In this document: piece after piece, positions 8,511 to 15,290 of the stretch
Layout: each line of letters starts with the position of its first letter
How positions within the stretch are numbered: position 1 is the stretch's first letter
DNA from: Symbiodinium natans
Taxonomy: Eukaryota; Sar; Dinophyceae; Suessiales; Symbiodiniaceae
Direction: 5' to 3'
DNA length: 15,634 nt
Assembly: GCA_905221605.1 (NCBI GenBank)
Contig: CAJNDS010002832.1
Location: 249,001 to 264,634 of the forward strand
Translations under genes and position numbers: made by a program
The notes under the pieces: generated by a model
What the model saw: the letters and a program-made list of their open reading frames with translations, nothing else
Told to the model about the DNA's origin: nothing
Databases searched by the model: none

Positions 8511-8992
8511 CTTTCAATCAGAAAGGTGGAGGCATACGTTGGCATTCTTCATAGAAAGATGGAGGCACAAGCAGACTCTGTCAGCTACGATGCTAGCTCG
8601 AACGCAGATTGGAACTTCCTGCCACTAATGCATTTGAACTCTTTGGGACATCAGAGAGCGCGCGGGTCTCTACTCTAGGCAGTGACATCTCAGCGTGTGG
8701 CAAGCACGAGGCACAAAGCTCCACCGAAGCAACCAAGGCGCTTGGACATAAACATAAACACGGCGCGCGGATTGAACTCAGCTGCTAGCGGAACTGACAA
8801 TGATCATGAGCGCAAGACTCTGCAAGAAGGTCGGAAGCAAAATCGCTAGCGCAGAACACACGGTTTGTTCGCGAGCGGTGACTTCACGCATCATCCACGA
8901 ATTGCAGCGGCTCAGCCAAAACTCGGTCTACGAAAACATGTGACAGCGCTACGTTGGATACAGCAGGCAGGAGCTACGGTTCCCTGTCAGCC
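8511..8992 (-). other. 3' non-coding region of the element
   Basis: Lies between the end of the ORF3 extension and the 3' pseudo-LTR. No open frame with recognisable motifs is present on the sense strand. Short words such as GAAAGGTGGAGGCA and GAAAGATGGAGGCA (8520-8570, plus strand) form a small imperfect repeat of about 43 bases. No terminator or polyadenylation signal is convincing. Confidence 0.5.
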
Positions 8993-9345
8993 TCAGAACC
9001 AGTCTTCTACAGGCATGCTGTTCATGAAGGATCCCAGCAAGTGCTGCTGCTCATGCGCCTGAAGAGTGTCCCAACTCGGGATTGGCGCTTCTGCTGCCGG
9101 CCGAATGCAAACCAAGTAGAATTTGTCGACTCTAGCAGAGCTCTCACGGATTGCCCAGCGTTTGTCGCTAGATGCACTCTTCACCAATTCATGTTCTCTG
9201 CAGGCTAGTGTTTCCCAGTAGGTGCTCGCAGAATTCATTTTGTGGTGGCATGTTACCATGCGACCACTCGCCAACACACCAGTGCGATTCTTAGGATGCA
9301 TCACAAGCTCCGCAGCTTTCTTGGCCTTCAAATCCTGCTTTGCCA
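8993..9345 (-). pseudogene. Frameshifted C-terminal extension of ORF3
   Basis: From the T6 run at about 9342-9347 (plus-strand A6), a second minus frame stays open for about 115 more codons to TGA at 8993-8995. It begins LAKQDLKAKKAAELVMHPK and continues with GVLASGRMVTCHHKMNSA, then ordinary-looking sequence ending in PVEDWF. The upstream frame reaches its stop only 18 codons after the run. Removing one T from the run joins the two frames. This looks like the true C-terminus of ORF3 cut off by a homopolymer indel, either genuine or a sequencing error. A +1 shift during translation is less likely. Confidence 0.55.
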
Positions 9346-10592
9346 AAAAACGCGTACGGGGTTTCAGCTGCTTGCATGCCGATGGTTTCAGCACATGTGC
9401 GCAAGAGCCTACCGCACGTGAACAGACCCAAAAGGGTCATGTCAGCCCCACAGTGGTACCAGCGATAGTGAGACGTAGTGGCAGTAGTTGGCGCAGTCAG
9501 GGGACCTGGAAACTTGTCAGTCGAATACTCCCACACCACACGATCACCACATGCCCACACTCGTGCTGGCGTCTGAAACACACTCTGATTTGGCAAATTC
9601 ACAGCTACCATGGCCCTGCAGAAAGAAAGCATAACTGACGGATGCAACTGCCAAAGCCTCTGCTGGTCAGAATTTCGGAAATCAGGCGGTAACAGACTGA
9701 GCATGTAGTGCACGGAACGCTGCAGTTCGGTAAGAATAACACGCTGCCAAGATGAGGTCTGGTTCTTCAACCAGGTTGCTCTACCTGCTGAGAACTTGAT
9801 AAGCTCTGGCGGGGGAAGTTGCCAGAAGTGAGACATAGAATTTGTAACTTGGTCCTGCGCCAAGAGCTGATACATCGATTGTTCATCCAACAGCGTGCTT
9901 TCTGCCTGCTGTAAGGTGAGCTCTGCTCCTGGATCTCCCGGCGCGACTGCAAAGTCCGCTGTATGTCTGGCCACAATCAACGCTGCTGCTTTCGGACTTG
10001 TCTGCATTTGCCCCGCCGGAGACAATACCAGTGGAGGTCCTGCTGCTGCTTTGGATAGCACTCCTGGGACATGGGGCTGACTAGGACCTGGTGGGCATTG
10101 CGGCGGGGGTGGCTTCATTGCACTGCGCACTGCAACACTGCCAGAAGACATGTCGGGCAGGGGAGGCGGGGGAGGCGGAGGAGTTGCAAGCACTTGTGGC
10201 GCCTTCGGCAGAACATGAGCTGCTGGCACCTGCTGTTGCGGGTCAAGCCACACTGGAGGAGGATACGGCGCAGCTAAAGACATTGGCACAGACGCTTCCG
10301 CTGGCATCAGTGCCGGGTTGGACGCATTGCCTACCCACTCAAGAGGCGGGCCTAAAGACACATCCGAAGTGACTGAAGACGCACACTCTGAGGCTGCGCC
10401 AGACACTGGAAAGCGTGCATCCACTGGATACTCAGATTGCCTGCTGCTACCCACCGACTGACGTACTGCACGTCTGCGTGGTAAGGGGGGCAAATTTGCA
10501 GCTGGAAGCGCACGATGCCTTGGCATCGCTTGAGGCGACCTCTCCCTGCTCCCACGTCGAACTCTGCGAGACCTACTTCGACCACGTGGCAT
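9291..10592 (-). CDS. ORF3: SR-rich and proline-rich protein of unknown function (433 aa as it stands)
   Basis: Starts at ATG 10592. Residues 1-45 are very basic and RS-rich (MPRGRSRSRRVRRG), which suggests RNA binding or nuclear targeting. Residues 100-175 are proline-rich with a run of eight prolines near 138-144. Residues 205-345 look globular and tryptophan-containing, with QRLWQLHPSVMLSFCRAM near 311-328. Residues 376-420 (HYRWYHCGADMTLLGL, then FTCGRLLRT, then a FFG reading) faintly recall the His/Gly start of ADP-ribosyltransferase-like folds, but this is weak. It follows pol after a 267-nt gap. The last 18 codons are probably out of frame (see the extension at 8993-9345). Function is unknown; a structural or accessory role in retrotransposition is inference. 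Confidence 0.65.
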   Translation of the reverse strand: MPRGRSRSRRVRRGSRERSPQAMPRHRALPAANLPPLPRRRAVRQSVGSSRQSEYPVDARFPVSGAASECASSVTSDVSLGPPLEWVGNASNPALMPAEASVPMSLAAPYPPPVWLDPQQQVPAAHVLPKAPQVLATPPPPPPPLPDMSSGSVAVRSAMKPPPPQCPPGPSQPHVPGVLSKAAAGPPLVLSPAGQMQTSPKAAALIVARHTADFAVAPGDPGAELTLQQAESTLLDEQSMYQLLAQDQVTNSMSHFWQLPPPELIKFSAGRATWLKNQTSSWQRVILTELQRSVHYMLSLLPPDFRNSDQQRLWQLHPSVMLSFCRAMVAVNLPNQSVFQTPARVWACGDRVVWEYSTDKFPGPLTAPTTATTSHYRWYHCGADMTLLGLFTCGRLLRTCAETIGMQAAETPYAFFGKAGFEGQESCGACDAS

Positions 10593-10859
10593 GGCTTTGC
10601 CCTACACTGGCAGCACTACGGAAGTGGCAAACTTTCAGGTGTACCACACTCGAGCGAGAACAGACATGAACGGACATGACCTTGCGTGTCTCTCCGAGTC
10701 CCAGAATGTCTCTGTCGCACTAGCAAGAGAGCTACGACAGCATGACAGGCAAGAGCGACAGGCTGCAGGCACTGCACAGTCTTTTGCGTTCCACGACAAC
10801 AACTCACATACCGGTTTGGACAGCGGTGAAACTGCACATCTGCGACACGAGACATAAGA
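10593..10859 (-). other. Spacer between pol and ORF3
   Basis: The 267 nt between the RT stop (TAA at 10860-10862) and the ORF3 ATG have no frame continuing pol. A cysteine-rich frame (10616-10930) overlaps it in a different frame, but it also overlaps the RT end and is probably fortuitous. How ORF3 would be translated is not evident; options are a subgenomic or trans-spliced mRNA, or reinitiation. Confidence 0.5.
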
Positions 10860-11936
10860 TTACAGCCTACGCAGAAAGCCCTTCTGGCGATACAACTCAC
10901 GCAACAACTCAACTTGTCGTCTACGGTCACTGGCAGGCCAAGCGTACTTCAGAATCAAAGCTTTCCTAGAATGGAAGCCAGCTACCCTCACTCGCATAGA
11001 GCCTGCACTGCAAAGATGGCGAATTTGCCATGGCATCACCGGTTGGTTGTACAATATTGTACGCTGTTCTGTAGAAATAGTGAAGCCGAGAAAGGAATGA
11101 TCTGTAACTGCTTCCAGCTCAATGGATGAACCGTAAAAACCAGGATGAAGGAACTCCCGCACTGCACCAAGGTTGCTGCACAAAGCATCGCACAACAGTA
11201 AGCGGTTGTCGACATACCTACAAATAAAGAAATGCTCGGATAGCAAGCCACACTGTTGCATTTGTACCTGAAAGGAGTGTCGCCGTATCCTCTCACGTAG
11301 AATCACTGGTAAGCTGGACAGTACTGGAGATATTTGGTTCCCAATGCATGTACCACGAATTTGTTGGTAGCATTGATGGTTCGCCACAAAGACTCCTGTT
11401 TGAAATGAAAGCTGCACAATACCAACCACATCCCGCAACAGCAATACACGCAGATTGCGAGAAGTTCCACCTTTAGGTCTATGCGGCAGCGCTCTCTCAG
11501 AAGAAGGCTTGGACATGCGATGATCTACACTGAATCGATCAACGCCGGTACTGTCATGATACTGGCTGATGAGCATTTGCAAAGCTTGAACGATCATGTC
11601 ACGAGGGACACTGTTGAAAAAGCCCACCAAATCATCATTATACTCAAGCAGTTGCACACTGGAAGGTAGCTCATGCAACAAAGCGTGCAGTCTCTTCCAT
11701 ATGGCTGGGAGTGAATCTTCAATGCTGGGCCACACAGTGCGAACCATGAGCTGTATGACGTAAGCAGTTGCATTCAGAAAGCGACGTATCGGTGCACGCA
11801 AATAGGACACAATGGTGCGCCCTTTGAGAAAAAGTTTCTTGCGTTTCAAAAGCACAAAGCCAACAGGAAGACTTCCTTTCCGGTCAATGCCCCATGGATA
11901 TTGCTTAGCCAGCACTGGTGGAATCTGCTCAAATGG
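10860..11936 (-). CDS. Reverse transcriptase domain of pol (Penelope/telomerase type)
   Basis: Residues are numbered from the GTG at 11915. FLKGRTIVSYLRAP (29-42) fits the fingers motif. Motif A is NDDLVGFFNSVP (93-104), close to the Penelope D-x-x-x-LFTNIP pattern. YQQIRGTCIGNQISP (183-197) is motif B, with the Y-Q-x-x-G-x-x-x-G-x-x-x-SP pattern of Penelope and telomerase enzymes. RYVDNR (233-238) is motif C, with N in place of the second Asp. FLGFTIS with ILYNQP (275-291) covers motifs D/E. The ending LLRELYRQKGF matches the Penelope thumb end. About 78 residues lie between motifs A and B. The frame is open upstream to the TGA at 11937 and continues the frame of the CPC segment, so this is the C-terminal part of a longer protein with no start of its own. 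No RNase H follows. Confidence 0.88.
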   Translation of the reverse strand, partial: PFEQIPPVLAKQYPWGIDRKGSLPVGFVLLKRKKLFLKGRTIVSYLRAPIRRFLNATAYVIQLMVRTVWPSIEDSLPAIWKRLHALLHELPSSVQLLEYNDDLVGFFNSVPRDMIVQALQMLISQYHDSTGVDRFSVDHRMSKPSSERALPHRPKGGTSRNLRVLLLRDVVGIVQLSFQTGVFVANHQCYQQIRGTCIGNQISPVLSSLPVILRERIRRHSFQVQMQQCGLLSEHFFICRYVDNRLLLCDALCSNLGAVREFLHPGFYGSSIELEAVTDHSFLGFTISTEQRTILYNQPVMPWQIRHLCSAGSMRVRVAGFHSRKALILKYAWPASDRRRQVELLRELYRQKGFLRRL

Positions 11937-11939
11937 TCA
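11937..11939 (-). other. In-frame TGA between the CPC segment and RT
   Basis: The minus strand reads AAT GCT GAG CAA TTG CGC TTG TGA CCA TTT GAG CAG, with the same frame open on both sides. The simplest explanation is a nonsense mutation (for example CGA to TGA). Selenocysteine is a less likely alternative. It deserves mention because some Naiad elements are reported to encode selenoproteins and dinoflagellates use selenocysteine. The TGA CCA context is not a known readthrough signal. Confidence 0.8.
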
Positions 11940-12590
11940 CAAGCGCAATTGCTCAGCATTGGTGCTCAAGGGTCGGAACACCAAGGGGTCCGACCATGTG
12001 CGCATGACGCTTGCAAAGTAGAACTGCGGACAGAAAGCCATTAAGTGGTTGGGATGATGGTCCTCACAGTGAATCACAAAAGACAGTAACGCTTTCTTAC
12101 ATCTTTGGATCAGCGGCCACTCTAATCGGCGATGCTTGCGGACAGCTTGCAGGTGCCAAGACCACTGTTGCTGAAGAAAACAACGGAACTCATTGTCAAG
12201 AGATTTAGGCAAGCCATGCATGCTTCTCCATCTGGCAAAACTTGCACAAGCAGCTGCAAGATACTGATGCTGCGATGGAAAGAATGTAGAGTTAGCGCTC
12301 CCCTGTCCCAAGAAGTGCATCTCAGAATGCAGCGCACCTAAGAACTCAATACCGGCAGCAATGTGTCCCTGCACGAAGCACACTGGCGAAAGAATGTTGG
12401 CAAACTGCTGACACGGACATGGTAACTGCTGCACACCTTGCTCAGCCAAAAACTTGTTCCAAGACTGAACATTGTGCAACAGGTCTTTGCAGGCTTGATG
12501 CTTTGTCTCCCGAATTTTGTGAGTGGGGAGATGAAAAGGCACTAACTTTATAACACATGCTTGAATCTCAGGATGCTGTCGCGTAGCCAC
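11937..12590 (-). CDS. pol fragment: linker with CPC motif before RT
   Basis: An open frame in the same frame as the RT domain. It contains VPFHLPTHKIRE, then LPCPCQQF (CPC at about 12411-12419), followed by HIAAG and an aromatic/basic helical stretch (WRSMHGLP, WSWHLQAVRKHRRLEWP). A CxC motif between endonuclease and RT is the published hallmark of N-terminal EN+ Penelope-like elements. The start given is only the upstream edge of the open frame. True coding probably enters near 12555 from the other frame. Confidence 0.75.
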   Translation of the reverse strand: MATRQHPEIQACVIKLVPFHLPTHKIRETKHQACKDLLHNVQSWNKFLAEQGVQQLPCPCQQFANILSPVCFVQGHIAAGIEFLGALHSEMHFLGQGSANSTFFPSQHQYLAAACASFARWRSMHGLPKSLDNEFRCFLQQQWSWHLQAVRKHRRLEWPLIQRCKKALLSFVIHCEDHHPNHLMAFCPQFYFASVMRTWSDPLVFRPLSTNAEQLRL

Positions 12591-12898
12591 TGCTCCACAC
12601 GGCGTGTAAAATCATCACGCGCAAGAAATGGAATATGTAAAGAAGGACGACCTTTGGGCCAAGTCATCTTGCGGTGCCTTACCACACCTTCCAACAACTT
12701 CCGCACTCGGGTCTTCACAGGCTCTTCCAGACACAAACTGAGTCGAAGCATGGCGTACACTTCTTCATCCACAAAACGCTCACTGCGTAGCAGCTTTAGG
12801 GCGTCAAAACTGGCTTTGGTGAAGCTGGCAATATCAAAGAGAAGTTCCCACGCTTGTCTGCGAGCAACAGCAAAGCACAAAGGCTGCGGAGATACATG
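12548..12898 (-). CDS. pol fragment: helical linker downstream of the SINE-like insertion
   Basis: Continues the endonuclease frame once the insertion is excised (KRL, then HVSPQPLCFAVARRQAWELL). It is rich in charged helices and includes VKTRVRKLLEG and HIPFLARDDFTRRVEQWLRD, then ends at TAA 12548. The next frame (VIKLVPFHLPTHK) overlaps the last codons and reads on to the CPC motif, so a one-base shift lies at about AAGCATGTG (12553-12561). No canonical slippery heptamer is present. A mutation or base-call error is the simplest cause. Confidence 0.7.
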   Translation of the reverse strand, partial: HVSPQPLCFAVARRQAWELLFDIASFTKASFDALKLLRSERFVDEEVYAMLRLSLCLEEPVKTRVRKLLEGVVRHRKMTWPKGRPSLHIPFLARDDFTRRVEQWLRDSILRFKHVL

Positions 12899-13062
12899 AA
12901 GACGCTTATTTTTTTTTTATTAATAGAGGATCATAAAGGTAAAATCTCCATACGTATCCTAGATGGGTGAAACCAGTGCAAGCGACTTCTGCGCCCAAAA
13001 GCACCAATTCTCTGCAGTCCCAGTGCAAGAGGCTTCTGCTCCCAAAAGCACCAAGACGCTTA
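12899..13062 (-). mobile_element. SINE-like retroposon insertion with poly(A) and 10-bp target-site duplication
   Basis: AAGACGCTTA occurs at both 12899-12908 and 13053-13062 (plus strand), flanking a 144-bp insert. On the minus strand the insert begins GGTGCTTTTGGGAGCAG. It has a second GCTTTTGGGCGCAGAAGTC about 47 bases later, then GGTTTCACCC, a unique segment, and ends with AAT plus ten A (12909-12918). The poly(A) tail, the perfect duplication and the small size indicate a short retroposon moved in trans, presumably by a LINE. The head module is shared with 7247-7340, but the tail is not. The insertion lies inside pol between the endonuclease and the linker, in the same orientation as pol, and adds 154 bases, breaking the frame. 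Confidence 0.92.
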
Positions 13063-13757
13063 CGGAGCTTACGCCACAATCGAACTCCAAAACGAGAAAA
13101 AGCAGCAAATCGTTGCTGTCTAGCAGGACGAAATCCCAAGGCAGTACGCTTGAGAAAGATCTGCACAAAAGGATAGTTGAGTTTCGGCTGCCACTGTGAG
13201 ATAAGCAGACGCTCTAACGCCCAGGCCTCTCTGTACGAAGAACAAGATGCGATTTTTATGAGCGTAAACTGCTGAAAGCACTGGTTTTGATGCCAGTAGT
13301 GTATGGCCAACTCAGCTTGAGCCTCATGTCCTCGCTCCAACTTACGCAGAACAGACATTCGATTGCCTTCACGCAGAGTCACCGATACAGCTGTAGAACC
13401 AATGTACATCATCGTAGATGGTTGGCGATACTGCTCAATACTGCCGCACCGCGTCCAGTCCACTGCCACTTTGATATATACCGCACACTGGTCACGAAAT
13501 TGTAGCCAGGAATACCGCGTAGGAGTCACACCCATTGACTGTAGCTTGGATTTGAGGGCCTGTCCCCAAGACGATTTCGCAGGCTGTTGAAAGTGAAACA
13601 GCAAAACTAGATGCAACAGACCTTGCGACCAATTCAAGTCAGCTTTCGGAAGATGCAAGCACTCATGTTTGAAAAATGTAGGAGCTTGCCCAAGCAGACA
13701 AATATCATGCAAAAGCTTCTTACGCGTCGCACTCCGCGACATGGGAGTATGCTCCAC
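12906..13757 (-). CDS. pol fragment: GIY-YIG endonuclease domain
   Basis: Residues are counted from 13757 (a GTG; the first ATG is codon 6 at 13742). CAVYIKV (91-97) stands at the GIY position, MMYIGST (116-122) is the YIG strand, and Arg129/133/138 are candidates for the catalytic Arg. WALERLLISQWQPKLNYPF (179-197) carries the catalytic Glu182 and the conserved P-x-LN ending. This E-x-x-LI-x-x-x-x-P-x-LN pattern is diagnostic of GIY-YIG nucleases. I do not see the tight CCHH cysteine/histidine pattern of most Penelope endonucleases; the Chlamys group is reported to lack it too. Residues 236-283 (ELVLLGAEVACTGFTHLG and on) are translated from the SINE-like insertion and are not part of the ancestral protein. 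Confidence 0.85.
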   Translation of the reverse strand: MEHTPMSRSATRKKLLHDICLLGQAPTFFKHECLHLPKADLNWSQGLLHLVLLFHFQQPAKSSWGQALKSKLQSMGVTPTRYSWLQFRDQCAVYIKVAVDWTRCGSIEQYRQPSTMMYIGSTAVSVTLREGNRMSVLRKLERGHEAQAELAIHYWHQNQCFQQFTLIKIASCSSYREAWALERLLISQWQPKLNYPFVQIFLKRTALGFRPARQQRFAAFSRFGVRLWRKLRKRLGAFGSRSLLHWDCRELVLLGAEVACTGFTHLGYVWRFYLYDPLLIKKK

Positions 13758-13763
13758 TCGCCA

Positions 13764-13772
13764 AGCTAGTCA
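13764..13772 (-). promoter_or_regulatory. Candidate stop-readthrough site UGA CUA G between ORF1 and pol
   Basis: The minus strand reads GCG TGA CTA GCT TGG CGA. ORF1 ends at this TGA and pol continues in the same frame, with nine sense codons (CTA to CCC) before the first pol ATG. UGA followed by CUA(G) is an established readthrough context in plant and animal viruses and in some mammalian genes. It would yield a small fraction of ORF1-pol fusion, as in gag-pol systems. Efficiency in dinoflagellates is unknown. Reinitiation at the ATG 27 codon bases downstream is the alternative. Confidence 0.6.
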
Positions 13773-14885
13773 CGCAGCTTGGAACTTCGCTACTGCAATG
13801 CACTTGCTGAGGTTGGTGACATTCATGCGAGCAGCAAAGTTCGGGTCAAGACCAAATGCGACCGCAGCAGCAAGCAGCTCGTTCTTATCGGAATGCTCGG
13901 CAAGAAGTGCAACCACATGAGAAACATGCTTGGTGAGCTCACGATACTTGCCTTTGTATTGGGCTTTGAGGGAAGCAAGCCATTTGTCGACACTTTCATT
14001 GGTGACTGCGGAAGGACGACACTCCTTCATGGACACCTTGGGCTTGCCTTTGACAAGGGCACGTGCTTCATCACGGGCAGCAACGTCGTCAGGGGCCTTG
14101 CGTTTCAAGCGAGACACTTCCTGAGCATGAGTCTTCTTGCCGACCACAGGAGGCTGACTGGAACCAGCAGCATCGGAACGCAACTGGTCAACATCTTCGT
14201 CTTCTTCAACTTTGTTCTTCTGCGGAGTAAGCATCAGTCCCGCCTGCGCTAGCTTTGCCTTTGCGCGAGCAAGCTCATCTTCAGCAGTAGACTCAACAGG
14301 CTTGGGAATCTTGCTTTGTATCTCTTTCAAAAGTGCCTCAACAAGAGCAGCCATGAACTGCGGCGCTTGCTTGTGTTTGTCAGGAACAGAGCTTCCGGCT
14401 TGCTTAAGGCTTTCAACAGCGGCACTGTCAATGTCAAGCTTTGCTTCGCGGATGCCCTTCAGGAGCTGCGTGGCCAACATTCCCTCTGCAGCACTGCGAG
14501 TCCACACAACAGACTGAAACCGTCCTTCCGAAAGCATCAAAAGGGAGAACTCACTCATGCCACGGAAACACATCTCGTGCAATCTGATACCTTCAACTGG
14601 GCGGCCGGCAAGATTGGCCTTCCTAGACCAGTCAGTCGGTTGCACAACGCGGTAGAACTGATGATTGCCAGCTCCTACTGCAGTCGAATCAATGAACGTA
14701 TCATCGCTTCTGAAAGATGCAGGATATGTCGGCTTCGGAGCAGGAACGCTTCCTGACCCGTAATTGCTAGCACGCTCTCGATCTTGCGTCCACCAACTGC
14801 TGGACTCGTTTCCTGACCCACGACCCCAGGTATCAGAGCTCCACTTGTCATTGCTTTGCCAACGGCTGGAATGTGCGTTCCACAT
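13770..14885 (-). CDS. ORF1: intact 371-aa protein in gag-like position
   Basis: The ATG at 14885 is the first of a long uninterrupted frame ending in TGA 13770-13772. Residues 1-35 are rich in W, S, N and G with an RG motif (KWSSDTWGRGSGNESSSWW), a composition typical of disordered RNA-binding tails. Residues 75-145 look folded (FRGMSEFSLLMLSEGRF). Residues 195-225 are an alanine/lysine helix (ARAKAKLAQAGLML). Residues 226-236 are acidic, residues 258-264 (SRLKRKA) may be a nuclear signal, and residues 300-370 are helical. No zinc knuckle or named domain is seen. Its place before pol suggests a nucleic-acid-binding or particle protein, by analogy only. It is the only undamaged reading frame of the element, and the in-frame stop context suggests possible fusion to pol. 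Confidence 0.8.
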   Translation of the reverse strand: MWNAHSSRWQSNDKWSSDTWGRGSGNESSSWWTQDRERASNYGSGSVPAPKPTYPASFRSDDTFIDSTAVGAGNHQFYRVVQPTDWSRKANLAGRPVEGIRLHEMCFRGMSEFSLLMLSEGRFQSVVWTRSAAEGMLATQLLKGIREAKLDIDSAAVESLKQAGSSVPDKHKQAPQFMAALVEALLKEIQSKIPKPVESTAEDELARAKAKLAQAGLMLTPQKNKVEEDEDVDQLRSDAAGSSQPPVVGKKTHAQEVSRLKRKAPDDVAARDEARALVKGKPKVSMKECRPSAVTNESVDKWLASLKAQYKGKYRELTKHVSHVVALLAEHSDKNELLAAAVAFGLDPNFAARMNVTNLSKCIAVAKFQAA

Positions 14886-15290
14886 GAGTGCACAACTAAG
14901 GAAGTTCTACAAATTTGCACTGATCCTCAGACGAGCTGCAAACGCACTGAATGTGCTACCATTTTGTTGCGAACACGTCAAAGAACAAGCAAGCACTTCG
15001 ACCCCCCCCCCCCTTGGGTGGAGATATTACGGATTGAAACACGCAGTCTGAGGTCACGCTACCTCCTGATTTCAAACCTGTTCAGCAACTGTTCAAGACA
15101 TCGTACTGACTGTGAACACAGTCGCAGTGACAGGCAACAGACGGTGACAAGTGCAGACGCACTTATTAGGAGGAGGAATTCTGTCAGACTGTGGCCCCGA
15201 TCAGGAGGCGAATGACTGGTCAGTCTTGACCACATAGACTCAGTAGGCAACCCTGCCGCAGACAGTGCGGTCAACGAAAACTGTCTGGAG
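14886..15290 (-). other. 5' leader of the element between the pseudo-LTR and ORF1
   Basis: About 405 nt without a convincing coding frame. A minus frame running out of the pseudo-LTR (15316-15059) stays open for 85 codons but shows no motif. A run of 12 C on the plus strand (15002-15013; 12 G in sense) lies about 120 bases before the ORF1 ATG and could slip or form structure. No dinoflagellate spliced-leader relic was seen. Confidence 0.5.

Larger units (their letters stand above)
10860..13769 (-). pseudogene. pol (ORF2): GIY-YIG endonuclease, CxC linker and reverse transcriptase, interrupted
   Basis: A single ancestral reading frame of roughly 910 codons can be followed from just after the ORF1 stop to TAA at 10860. 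It has three lesions: a 154-bp duplication plus insertion at 12899-13052, which shifts the frame by one; a one-base shift near 12553-12560; and an in-frame TGA at 11937-11939. Excising the insertion brings the GIY-YIG frame exactly onto the next open frame. Known role: the endonuclease nicks the target and RT copies the element RNA from the nick. The first ATG of pol is at 13742, but the frame is open up to the ORF1 stop, so readthrough fusion with ORF1 is possible. This copy cannot make the full enzyme unless the lesions are sequencing artefacts. Confidence 0.85.

Noticed and set aside
10616-10930. Cysteine-rich 104-codon frame after RT
   Set aside because: Overlaps the RT C-terminus in another frame; the Cys spacing does not match a zinc knuckle I can name.
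14886-15290. Dinoflagellate spliced-leader relic upstream of ORF1
   Set aside because: Neither the leader sequence nor a recognisable fragment of it is present on either strand.
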